From: an uncultured Eubacteriales bacterium
Lineage (GTDB): Bacteria; Bacillota; Clostridia; Oscillospirales; Acutalibacteraceae
Assembly: GCA_900317795.1 (NCBI GenBank)
Contig: ONIF01000087.1
Span: 1 to 7,487 of the forward strand
Length of the DNA stretch: 7,487 nt
Direction of reading: 5' to 3'
Made by a program: the position numbers and the translations under genes
In this document: positions 1-7,400 of the stretch, one piece after another
How the letters are laid out: each line of letters opens with the position of its first letter
Numbering within the stretch: the first letter of the stretch is position 1
Notes under the pieces: model-generated
What the model was told of the DNA's origin: nothing
What the model saw: the letters and a program-made list of their open reading frames with translations, nothing else
Database searches by the model: none

Positions 1-180
1 GTGCCGTCAGGGTACAGGGAAGATGCCGAAAGCTATTTGAAAGGCTTTGAGAATATCGGACTTATTCTGTATGACGAGGAAAGGGGCTTTGCGTTTATCG
101 AGAGAAATGCCAAAAATGCCACCGATTTCGGCATAAAACGAGAGGCAGCAATGGATTCTATCGTGTATTATCTGATTTAA
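1..180 (+). CDS. 3' end of an unidentified protein (partial)
   Basis: Frame 1 is open from the first base to a TAA at 178-180, giving 59 residues that begin VPSGYREDAESYL and end SIVYYLI. The gene almost certainly starts outside the window. The first codon is GTG, but nothing upstream is visible to show whether it is a start. The peptide is mixed charged and hydrophobic (ENIGLILYDEERGFAFIERN looks like two beta strands around a turn), with no membrane segment or metal-binding cysteines. I do not recognise the family. The next gene begins 4 to 13 bases after the stop, so the two are probably co-transcribed, and this partner could help define what the RlaP-like protein does. Coding status is supported by the open frame and the tight junction only. 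Confidence 0.6.
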   Translation: MPSGYREDAESYLKGFENIGLILYDEERGFAFIERNAKNATDFGIKREAAMDSIVYYLI

Positions 181-185
181 GGAAG
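179..185 (+). promoter_or_regulatory. Shine-Dalgarno-like AAGGAAG that decides the start of the RlaP-like gene
   Basis: AAGGAAG at 179-185 overlaps the stop codon of the upstream gene. It lies directly against the GTG at 185, which is too close to serve it, but 8 bases before the TTG at 194, which is normal spacing. This favours TTG 194 as the start. The overlap with the stop codon suggests translational coupling. Confidence 0.45.
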
Positions 186-193
186 TGAAAGTA

Positions 194-943
194 TTGAGGG
201 AGATAATTTTAGAAAAGCTGAAAGAGATTGAAGAAAGGGAAAATGTAAAAATTCTGCATTGTGCGGAGTCCGGAAGTCGTGCATGGGGATTTGCCTCGCC
301 CGACAGTGACTATGATGTCAGATTTGTGTATATCAGACCAAAGGATTTTTATTTGAAACTCGAACAGACAAGAGATGTTATTGAATGGCAGGTAGATGAA
401 GTTCTTGACATAAACGGCTGGGACATTCAAAAAGCATTAAGACTTTTGTATAAATCAAATCCGACATTGTTTGAATGGAACGGTTCACCGATAGTTTATA
501 AAACGACTGATGAATGGGGGAGAGTGGCTGAAATCATCAACCGCTATTTTATCAAAAAATCGGGTGTATATCACTATTTAAGTACAGCTAAAGGCAATTA
601 CAGGGAATATCTGAAAGGCGAACAGGTCAGATTAAAGAGATATTTTTATGTATTAAGACCGATATTGGCTTGTAAGTGGATATTGGCAGAGGGTACACCG
701 CCGCCCATGCTTTTTTCGGAACTCGTTGAAAAATATTTGGAAGATGAGTTAAAGCCCGATGTTGAAAAATTGGTTGAGATAAAAATGAAGTCCCCCGAAA
801 TCAGCATGGGGGACAGGATTGAAAGCCTTAACGAGTATATAGAAAAAAGTATTTCCGATATAGAAAGACAGCTTGAAAATATGCCGTATGAAAAAGAGAG
901 AAATTGGGAAGAATTGAATAAAATATTCTTGTCAATGTTTTGA
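194..943 (+). CDS. RlaP-family predicted nucleotidyltransferase (COG3541 / DNA polymerase beta superfamily)
   Basis: Predicted nucleotidyltransferase of the pol-beta fold. From the TTG start (249 residues) the signature is ESGSRAWGF at about 25-33, followed by SDYDVRF at 38-44. GS is the nucleotide-binding turn, and D39 and D41 are the expected metal-binding aspartates. A third acidic ligand should follow; the WQVDEVLD segment shortly after is the candidate. The helical C-terminal half (LKGEQVRLKRYFYVLRPILACKWI, then an acidic amphipathic tail) fits RlaP proteins, named for genomic association with RNA ligases. Its substrate is unknown; an RNA-repair role is inferred from the family, and no ligase is seen here. 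An in-frame GTG at 185 would add three residues but has its Shine-Dalgarno in the wrong place, and TTG 194 matches where I recall family members starting. It follows the upstream gene closely. Full length and intact. Confidence 0.85.
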   Translation: MREIILEKLKEIEERENVKILHCAESGSRAWGFASPDSDYDVRFVYIRPKDFYLKLEQTRDVIEWQVDEVLDINGWDIQKALRLLYKSNPTLFEWNGSPIVYKTTDEWGRVAEIINRYFIKKSGVYHYLSTAKGNYREYLKGEQVRLKRYFYVLRPILACKWILAEGTPPPMLFSELVEKYLEDELKPDVEKLVEIKMKSPEISMGDRIESLNEYIEKSISDIERQLENMPYEKERNWEELNKIFLSMF

Positions 944-957
944 AAGTGTGATATGAT
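929..957 (+). promoter_or_regulatory. pyrE promoter, extended -10 sigma-A type
   Basis: TTGTCA at 929-934, a 17-base spacer, then TATGAT at 952-957, preceded by TG at 949-950 at the extended -10 position. The -35 lies within the last codons of the RlaP-like gene. Predicted transcription start is near 964, giving a leader of about 25 bases, too short for a pyrimidine attenuator or riboswitch. A 14-base palindrome, TGATAT-AA-ATATCA at 954-967, overlaps the -10 and start region. Confidence 0.75.
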
Positions 958-989
958 ATAAATATCAAATGTCATGGAGGTTTTTATAA

Positions 990-1664
990 ATGGAACAGTA
1001 TAAAAAAGAGTTTATTGAATTCATGGTGGATTGTCAGGTATTGAAGTTTGGCGACTTCGTGACAAAGAGCGGAAGAAAAACTCCGTTTTTTGTCAACACG
1101 GGCTTTTACAGAACAGGGGCACAGCTCCGCAGACTCGGACAGTATTATGCAGAGGCTATCAACAACACTTTCGGCTTGGATTTTGATGTACTTTTTGGAC
1201 CTGCTTATAAAGGAATACCGCTTTCGGTTGCGGCAACTATCGCAATAAGTGAGAAGTTTAACAAAGATATCAAATACTGCTCAAACCGCAAGGAAATCAA
1301 AGACCACGGTGACAAGGGCATACTTTTGGGAAGTCCGATTTCTGATGGCGATAAAGTTGTTATCATAGAAGACGTTACAACCGCAGGTACTTCAATAGAG
1401 GAAACCTTGCCGATAATAAAGGCACAGGGAAACGTTTCACCCATAGGACTTGTAGTATCCGTTGACAGAATGGAGAGAGGTAAGGGTGAAAAGAGTGCGT
1501 TGAGTGAAATTGAGGAAAATTATGGCTTGAAAACAACGGCAATCGTAACAATGGGCGAAGTGGTTGAACATCTCTATAACAAGGAATACAAAGGAAAAGT
1601 TGTTATTGATGACAAACTGAAAGCAGCTATTGACGATTACTACGCACTGTATGGTGTAAAATAA
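990..1664 (+). CDS. pyrE: Orotate phosphoribosyltransferase
   Basis: Converts orotate and PRPP to orotidine 5'-phosphate, the fifth step of de novo UMP synthesis, in the cytoplasm as a dimer. The 224 residues are close to the usual 210-225. Visible landmarks are SGRKTPFFVN at 27-36 (orotate and phosphate contacts), GPAYKGIPL at 70-78, the flexible catalytic loop RKEIKDHGDKG at 100-110 whose lysine, histidine and arginine are conserved, and the PRPP-binding loop VVIIEDVTTAGTS at 123-135. ATG 990 has a strong GGAGG at 976-980 with 9-base spacing. No other pyr gene is next to it, so it is probably transcribed alone from its own promoter, with possible read-through from the nucleotidyltransferase gene 46 bases upstream. 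The stop codon TAA at 1662-1664 abuts the heptamer repeat. All key residues are present. Confidence 0.97.
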   Translation: MEQYKKEFIEFMVDCQVLKFGDFVTKSGRKTPFFVNTGFYRTGAQLRRLGQYYAEAINNTFGLDFDVLFGPAYKGIPLSVAATIAISEKFNKDIKYCSNRKEIKDHGDKGILLGSPISDGDKVVIIEDVTTAGTSIEETLPIIKAQGNVSPIGLVVSVDRMERGKGEKSALSEIEENYGLKTTAIVTMGEVVEHLYNKEYKGKVVIDDKLKAAIDDYYALYGVK

Positions 1665-1730
1665 GAGTGGAGTGTGGAGAGTGGAGAGGGCTATATTCAA
1701 CTCCACTCTCCACTCTTAACTCTCCACTCT
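1664..1730. repeat. Heptamer-repeat inverted repeat between convergent genes; possible bidirectional terminator
   Basis: The left arm is a 7-base repeat, AGAGTGG AGTGTGG AGAGTGG, and the right arm is its complement, CTCCACT CTCCACT CTTAACT CTCCACT. Bases 1664-1688 pair with 1706-1730 with only two mismatches and one G-U pair around a 17-base loop. A second register, shifted by one heptamer, pairs 1674-1686 with 1701-1713 perfectly. The element fills nearly the whole gap between the pyrE stop and the stop of the leftward DUF2752 gene at 1734. The flanks are only weakly T-rich (GTTTCAAATT rightward, TTATTTTACA leftward), so it is not a textbook rho-independent terminator. Its position still fits transcription termination from both sides. 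Confidence 0.8.
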
Positions 1731-1733
1731 GTT

Positions 1734-2123
1734 TCAAATTCCTATTAAATTTCGTGCAATTCCCCAAACTATGAACAGAATAAGAAAAGATACTTCTACA
1801 AAGGTGTTTACAGCGGAAAGCCTGTAAATGCCTGTTTTTATATATTTGAGAGAAGTGCTTGCAAAGGCTGTAATGAAAAATATGATTATCAGAGGGGCAA
1901 AGAGATTTGCCTGAATAAATGCATTGAAGTCGAGGCTGAGGAGTGCCGTCATAGCGTGAGTAATGCCGCAGCCCGGACATCTCAGACCTGTTATTTCATG
2001 GAATACGCAGGGAATGCCCCTGCCCAGAAGTTTTACAATGACGGCATATAAAAGTCCCGAACATACAAAGAGAGCTGCCACAAGGACAACTCTCTGAATA
2101 CGTTTTTTAATTTCTCTGCTCAT
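1734..2123 (-). CDS. DUF2752 small membrane protein
   Basis: 129-residue predicted membrane protein of the uncharacterised DUF2752 family. The family signature is clear: C39, then TGLRCPGCGITHA at 45-57, so three cysteines (39, 49, 52) sit in a CPGCG context. Three hydrophobic segments are visible at about 12-33, 68-91 and 105-123. The N-terminus is basic (REIKKRIQR), consistent with a cytoplasmic start. The usual arginine of the family's TRA motif is histidine here (THA). The start ATG overlaps the upstream stop as TAATG, and no good Shine-Dalgarno precedes it, so it probably relies on re-initiation after the DUF4234 gene. Function is unknown. The CPGCG cluster could bind metal or be redox-active, which is inference only. 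Confidence 0.85.
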   Translation of the reverse strand: MSREIKKRIQRVVLVAALFVCSGLLYAVIVKLLGRGIPCVFHEITGLRCPGCGITHAMTALLSLDFNAFIQANLFAPLIIIFFITAFASTSLKYIKTGIYRLSAVNTFVEVSFLILFIVWGIARNLIGI

Positions 2124-2482
2124 TATTTCATTGTGCTGTTTGCAGGAACAATTTGATTGATTTCGTTCTGAACAAGTGCAACGAGAACAATCGGGATAAG
2201 GAAGCCAAGAACCATGTACATAATCTTGTTGTCAGCAGTAGGCATACCTCTCTGTGACTTGATGTTGTTGAGGTTCTGGTCAGCGGACATACCGAAAAGA
2301 AGATAGCCGACATAGGGGAAGAAAAGAGAGATTACAACGATAAGTACAGGGTCAAGACCTGCACCCGAATGTCCCTCATTTTCAAGACCGGTAGCTGTCT
2401 GATAGAGCCAGTAAAGAGGATATATACCGCAAGTTACCAAGCCGAGAATAATAACCATAGCAATACTGCGATTTTGAAGCAT
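2123..2482 (-). CDS. DUF4234 small membrane protein
   Basis: 119-residue predicted membrane protein. An N-terminal hydrophobic segment ends in VTCGIYPLYWLY at 16-27, the hallmark of the DUF4234 family (function unknown). Further membrane segments lie at about 44-64 and 87-104, separated by a polar stretch (SADQNLNNIKSQRGMPTADNK). An ATG at 2491 would add MLF, but AGGAG at 2492-2496 touches that codon; it sits 9 bases before the ATG at 2480-2482, which is therefore preferred. It is first in a two-gene operon with DUF2752, transcribed from a perfect-consensus promoter with a leader of roughly 27 bases. Both genes encode small integral membrane proteins, so they may form one complex; that is inference. 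Confidence 0.82.
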   Translation of the reverse strand: MLQNRSIAMVIILGLVTCGIYPLYWLYQTATGLENEGHSGAGLDPVLIVVISLFFPYVGYLLFGMSADQNLNNIKSQRGMPTADNKIMYMVLGFLIPIVLVALVQNEINQIVPANSTMK

Positions 2483-2491
2483 AAATAACAT

Positions 2492-2496
2492 CTCCT
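2492..2496 (-). promoter_or_regulatory. Ribosome binding site AGGAG that decides the DUF4234 start
   Basis: On the minus strand AGGAG ends directly against an ATG at 2491 and 9 bases before a second in-frame ATG at 2482. Zero spacing is not functional, so the second ATG is the likely start. Confidence 0.7.
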
Positions 2497-2515
2497 AAAA
2501 AATATTTACAAGAAG

Positions 2516-2544
2516 ATTATATGATATATGTCAAAAGATGTCAA
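2516..2544 (-). promoter_or_regulatory. Perfect-consensus sigma-A promoter of the DUF4234-DUF2752 operon
   Basis: On the minus strand TTGACA (2544-2539), a 17-base spacer and TATAAT (2521-2516) match the housekeeping consensus at every position. A second TTGACA lies 10 bases downstream (2534-2529) inside the spacer but has no -10 partner at proper distance. Predicted start is near 2509. Confidence 0.9.
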
Positions 2545-2578
2545 TATTTGAAAGAGATTTTTTAATAAAAACGTGTTT

Positions 2579-4240
2579 TTATCCTATTTTTTCAAATCTG
2601 GGGACAAGTTTTCCATTAACTTCCACAAACTGATAAAACATAGAAGCCGGTCTTGCCCATACTTTGTGTTCACCGAAAAGCTCTCTGTATATTACCAAAT
2701 CTTCCATAGTTTCGGTGTTTTTGGCTATGCAGATGAATTCATATTCACCGCCCTTGAAGTGACGGTATTTTCCGGGAACGTTCCATTCGGGGAGTTTCGG
2801 TTCGGGCTGTTTTTCCTCGACAGGTTGAGATTTTTCGGGCTGAGTTTCGACGGGCTGTTCAACGGGTGTATCACTGCTGTTGATAAGGGGTTGAGGTCTG
2901 CCTCCGTCGGTGAGGACAAGCACCATTGTGCCATGTGCAGGAATGTCTATATGCACTCTGTTTCCGTGAACATCATAGCTTGTATATCCGTTCATTACGT
3001 CATACAGTTTTGCACCACCGTCTGTATTGAAATCAAGACCGAAGTTATTTCCCGTGAGATTGAGTGCGATGTAAACCGTTTCGCCCTCGAACTGACGTTT
3101 AAAAACAAGCTGTTCATTTCTGATAACGACATTCTGATAACTGCCGTATTTAAGTGCTTTAAAAGTTCTTCTGACAGCACCGAGCTTGCAGACATGACGG
3201 TAAAGGTCATTTTTCTGTATATCTTCGACATTCACACACGGGCGAAGTGGTGCATCATAATCCACGTTGTTTTTCTGACCTTTAATGCCCCATTCACTGC
3301 CGTAGTAAACACTCGGTACACCCGGCATGAAATATGCGACAGAAAAGGCATTTTTCACATTGTCAAATTCTCTTATGGTGCTTGCAACTCTGTTGACATC
3401 ATGGTTATCCACGAAATTATATGTGTAGATATTTCTGTATATACCACCGTTTTCAAACTGCCTTCTGAGAGAATGGGCGATTTCAAAATAGTTGTGGTCA
3501 TTGTGTGAAGAATAAATTCCCTTGTAGCATTCATAGTTGGTGCAGGAGTCGAGTATATCGGGATTGGCAATTCTGTTATAGTCACCGTGAATAATTTCGC
3601 CCATAAGCCAGAAATCCTTGTCCATGCCTTTGCAGAAATGCTTCAGTTCTCTGAGGAAATCCAAATCCATGCAGTATGCGACATCAAGTCTTAAACCGTC
3701 TATTTTAAATTTTTCTTTCCACATTTTGACAGCGTCAAATATATGTCTTTTCACATCGGGGTGACGGAGATTAAGTTTTACAAGGTCATAATTGCCTTCC
3801 CAGCCCTCGTACCAGAAGTTATCGCCCCAAGGGCTTCTTCCACCGAAGTCTATTCTCTGAAACCATGAGCAATAGGGGGAGGACTGACCGTGTTGCTGAA
3901 CGTCTTTGAAAGCCCAGAAGCCTCTGCCGACGTGATTAAAAACACCGTCAAGTACGACTTTTATGCCGTTTTCATGCAGAGCGTTGCATATTTTTTCAAA
4001 ACTCTCGTTATCGCCAAGACGGTTATCTATATGATAATAGTCGTTGGTATCATATCCGTGAGTAGTGGACATGAACACAGGACCGAAATAAACGGCATTG
4101 ACATTCATTTCTTTCAGATGAGGGATAAAGTCAATCACCTTGTCAAGCCTGTATTCTTTTTTACCGTCATTTACTTTTGGAGCTCCGCAGAAGCCCAACG
4201 GATAAATATGATAAAATACCGATTCATTAACCCAATACAT
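2579..4240 (-). CDS. GH13 alpha-amylase-family glycosidase with C-terminal DUF1653 domain
   Basis: 553-residue glycoside hydrolase of family GH13, expected to cleave or rearrange alpha-glucans such as maltodextrins. There is no signal peptide (MYWVNESVFYHIYPLGF), so it is probably cytoplasmic. The barrel occupies about 5-360 with all four GH13 regions: DGVFNH at 98-103, GLRLDVA at 182-188 with nucleophile D186, MGEI at 213-216 with acid/base E215, and FVDNHD at 276-281 with D281. A beta domain runs to about 443. A 45-residue P/E/Q-rich linker (444-488) leads to DUF1653 at 489-553 (PGKYRHFKGGEYE, YRELFGE, WARPASMF, PRFEKI), normally a small stand-alone domain of unknown function. There is no N-terminal CBM34 as in neopullulanases. 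AAAGGA at 4252-4257 is the likely ribosome site, at rather long (11-base) spacing. Exact substrate cannot be told from sequence alone. Confidence 0.93.
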   Translation of the reverse strand: MYWVNESVFYHIYPLGFCGAPKVNDGKKEYRLDKVIDFIPHLKEMNVNAVYFGPVFMSTTHGYDTNDYYHIDNRLGDNESFEKICNALHENGIKVVLDGVFNHVGRGFWAFKDVQQHGQSSPYCSWFQRIDFGGRSPWGDNFWYEGWEGNYDLVKLNLRHPDVKRHIFDAVKMWKEKFKIDGLRLDVAYCMDLDFLRELKHFCKGMDKDFWLMGEIIHGDYNRIANPDILDSCTNYECYKGIYSSHNDHNYFEIAHSLRRQFENGGIYRNIYTYNFVDNHDVNRVASTIREFDNVKNAFSVAYFMPGVPSVYYGSEWGIKGQKNNVDYDAPLRPCVNVEDIQKNDLYRHVCKLGAVRRTFKALKYGSYQNVVIRNEQLVFKRQFEGETVYIALNLTGNNFGLDFNTDGGAKLYDVMNGYTSYDVHGNRVHIDIPAHGTMVLVLTDGGRPQPLINSSDTPVEQPVETQPEKSQPVEEKQPEPKLPEWNVPGKYRHFKGGEYEFICIAKNTETMEDLVIYRELFGEHKVWARPASMFYQFVEVNGKLVPRFEKIG

Positions 4241-4285
4241 AAAAAATTCTTTCCTTTCTCTTTTTTTAAAAAATAGACCTTGACT

Positions 4286-4314
4286 ATAATATCATATTTT
4301 GTAATAAAAATCAA
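4286..4314 (-). promoter_or_regulatory. Promoter of the GH13 gene, extended -10 type
   Basis: On the minus strand TTGATT (4314-4309), a 17-base spacer and TATTAT (4291-4286) preceded by TGA, giving an extended -10. Predicted start is near 4279, with a leader of about 39 bases. The -35 lies four bases beyond the T tract of the upstream gene's terminator. I see no CcpA-type operator in it. Confidence 0.7.
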
Positions 4315-4317
4315 GAG

Positions 4318-4368
4318 AAAAAAAGTGTTTTTTTGTGATTATCTACAAAATACGACAAAAAACACTTT
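4318..4368 (-). terminator. Rho-independent terminator of the GGDEF gene
   Basis: Bases 4322-4335 (AAAGTGTTTTTTTG) are complementary to 4356-4368 (CAAAAAACACTTT) apart from one bulged T, giving 14 pairs around a 20-base loop. On the minus strand the stem runs into seven T residues (4324-4318). It starts about 60 bases after the GGDEF stop codon. The stem is A/T-rich, so efficiency is uncertain. Read rightward it is also followed by TTTATTTTT, but no rightward gene ends here. Confidence 0.75.
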
Positions 4369-4429
4369 ATTTTTCCAAAAAAGTCGGTTCTATTCGATTT
4401 AAAATAAAGGAAAATTTGAAACTTGATGT

Positions 4430-7400
4430 TCAGTTATCTTCTTCATTTTCCTCAAAGAGCTTATATTGTGACTTGCCGTGTCTTTTTACGTAGTAAAGCA
4501 TTTGGTCTGCCCTGTTGAGTGCAGTTTCAAATTCCTCTTTTGAGCCGCCCATAAATTGTGCTATTCCGATAGAGCATGAAATTTTTTTCTCGTCGGGAAT
4601 ATATATGCTTTTTTTAAGTTTTGAGCTGATTTTTTCTACAAAACCGTCACTGATTTCTCTGTATATTTGTTTTGCAAATTCAACTCCGTCTTGCGAGTTT
4701 TTGTTATAGAGGAGAATGATAAATTCATCTCCGCCATATCTTACGGCAAGTCCGTTTCCCTGTGACATACGTTTGACAAGCTTTGCAAATGAAACAAGCA
4801 CAAGGTCACCTATTTCATGTCCGAAAGTATCGTTATAGTATTTGAAGTTATCGAGGTCAATATAGAGGAGTACGTTGGTTTTAATATTTTGCTGTGAGCA
4901 TATCATTTCAATTTGTCGGCTGAAACCGTTTCGGTTGGTAATGCCTGTAAGGTGGTCTGTAACGGCAGAGCGTTCAAGTTTTCGGTTCATGTGTTCTATC
5001 ATAAGTCTGTTGTCTATTCTTCTTATTGTTTCGCAGAATTGAATAAATGCAACTTTTAATATCATAAGGTCGTCACTGTTGAGGAGGAAACGGTTGGATA
5101 ATGTACGTCTTTTTACTCTCACATATCCGAGAAAGACGGTTTCCGTACCCGATTCTTCAATAATGGGTATTCCTATCATTGTCATAATCGGCTCATTAAC
5201 GAAATTCATGACAGGCAGAAACTGATTAAAATTCTTATCTGTACGGTTGGAAAGAAAAGCCTGTTTATAGGAGTGGAAAAAGTCAAATATCATGTCAAAT
5301 TTTTCATCGGGCAATTTTATGGAGCTGTTTTCAATCATGGATTCGGATTTGTTGTTTTTACGACGGAGAATGATGATTTCATCTATGTTATAACTGTTTT
5401 TGATAACGGCTGAGGTATTGCGGTAAAGGTCATTGACCGACATATTTTCAAAGCTGACAGCCTCCTGCAGGGCAGTAAGGAATTTGATATCCTTTTCACG
5501 TTTATCAAGCTGGATTTGAGCTGCCGCATGGCGGGTAATCTGCCTTATTTTTTCAATGGGCAGATTATCCTCTTTTTCCATGATAGGCTTGGTATCACGG
5601 GTATGATTTTCCTTAAAATAAATCAATTTTTGTTTTTTGCGTTCCAGCTGTTCATGTTCGCAAAACTCTATGCCGTCATTGACAGCTTTATCCGCTTCAT
5701 CATACATTCCCTGTTTAAAATACAGTTCGGCAAGTTCCGTATAATATATCGGCAGTACAAAAAAAAGAGCATTATGAGCGGTTTGGGTTTTTTCTTTGGC
5801 TTTTGCAAATTCCGCAAGGCTCATTTTATCATTGTTTTCGTAATGGTAAAGCATTCCCTTTAAAAGGTGATATAACATAAGGTCCTCGTCCCATGTACCG
5901 TCGTTTACATCTTTAAGAACAAGTATCGTATGTTCCACGAGTATTTCCATTTTACTCAGAAAATAATAACTGTTGTAATATTCTTTTTGATAATAGCAGC
6001 TTAATCCTATGATTGCATAGAGTTTTACGGTACTGCATGAACGTATGGAAATATACTTCATTTCTTTCATCATTTTCAGAATAAGTTCCACAACAGATAC
6101 GGCTTTTTGATAATTTTCCGACACAAAATGCAGCATGGCAATATTATAAAGTGAATTCATAACATCGTCGGCTTCTTCAAGTTCTGTAAGATTAAGTACG
6201 CTTTGCGTCAGATAGGAATGAGCCGTTTCAAAGTCCTCAAGTATAATGCTGTTATAGCCCAGACCTGCAAGCATATGGGATTCTCTGAGAGGATTGGGTC
6301 TTTTTAATACGGCAAGTCTTTTTTTATACATTTCCCTTACAAATCTGTGATAGCCTGCACGGGAGTATAATATGATATTTTTCATATATGCATTCATCAA
6401 AAAGTTATCATTGGCTATTTCCGTTCCGAGCTGTATGCCGAGTTCAAAATAGTAAGGCTTTTTGATTCCAAGTGCAATATCGTGTATAGTATCCTTGTCG
6501 TTTTCAAAGCCGAATACATATATATAAGCGAGGAAATTGAAAAAGCCGTAATTTTTCGCCTGTTCAATCACATAGTCGTCACATTTATAATTAAAGTCAT
6601 AATCAAATATATCCTTGCCGATACCGCAATAGTTAGACCACATAATCACTTTTGCCTTGCAGGCAAGGAAACCGTCATTCATTTCATTGGCGATTTCAAT
6701 GCATTTTTTACAGCACTTTATGACAGCGTCGGAGTGTGCGGAAATCATTCTCACTCTTGCGGATATGTAATAATACGTATAACGCATATATCTGTCCTCA
6801 CTCAGATGACATTTCATATTGGAGAGTTTGTCACACATCACAAGTGCTCGGTCAACTTTTTTAAAATCCATATTGATCAGCACGGCAAGCATAATAAATT
6901 TGATTTGCTCGCTTTTTTCAAATCTGACGGTTTTTTCATCTATACGGCTCAATATATTATTCATATAATAATAGGCATCTTCAAGAGAGAATGTATAATA
7001 CATATTTCTGAGTTTGAGGAAATAGGAATTTTTATATTTTTTATCAAACCAAAATTCGTCTTGTACGTCCATAGTTCTTTCCGTATCAAGTTTGCCCCAT
7101 TCAAGCTGGAGGTCTTGATTGGAAACAGACTGAAGCAACTCGTTCCATACCTGTTTTTTATAGTCCGTCATAATAAATTCATCGTTGTACATCAAAATAG
7201 CGTGAATATTGATTGACTGTTCTATAATTGATTTAAGCAGTTTGATAGTGCTGTATGGTGCAAGATGTAATTTTGATATAATGAGTATGAGATGATGTTC
7301 CTTTGATATGTATTCAAGTATTCCAAGTATATTCTGCATCATTCTGTAAGTTTCGTACTGTATTTCAAAATACATTACGTCTTCTTTTCGATAGCAGAAA

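Noticed and set aside
1664..1730. Heptamer repeats considered as a CRISPR array.
   Set aside because: Units are only 7 bases and contiguous, with no spacers of typical length and no cas genes nearby.
1437..1980. Minus-strand frames at 1437-1706 and 1627-1980 crossing the heptamer hairpin.
   Set aside because: They overlap pyrE or DUF2752 in other frames and read the heptamer repeat as repetitive peptide. No family features.
2567..2580. AAAAACGTGTTTTT next to the GH13 stop codon considered as a terminator.
   Set aside because: The stem is at most five A-T pairs around a 4-base loop and would be too weak. The GH13 transcript has no convincing terminator before the DUF4234 promoter, so read-through is possible.
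2573..3508. A 311-codon open frame on the plus strand opposite the GH13 gene.
   Set aside because: It begins at a GTG without a ribosome site, its product shows no family features, and the opposite strand encodes a complete GH13 enzyme with all catalytic residues. It is an antisense shadow.
3890..4276. Plus-strand open frame running out of the GH13 gene into the intergenic region.
   Set aside because: It is antisense to the conserved N-terminal barrel of GH13, and no ribosome site or recognisable domain is visible.
4371..4414. TTTTCC / GGAAAA inverted repeat downstream of the GGDEF stop.
   Set aside because: Only six pairs around a 32-base loop; likely chance, and the better hairpin lies just downstream on the minus strand.
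6482..7216. A 244-codon plus-strand open frame opposite the GGDEF protein.
   Set aside because: The product is histidine- and isoleucine-rich low-complexity sequence typical of antisense frames, and it lies wholly within the TPR-like coding region of the real gene.
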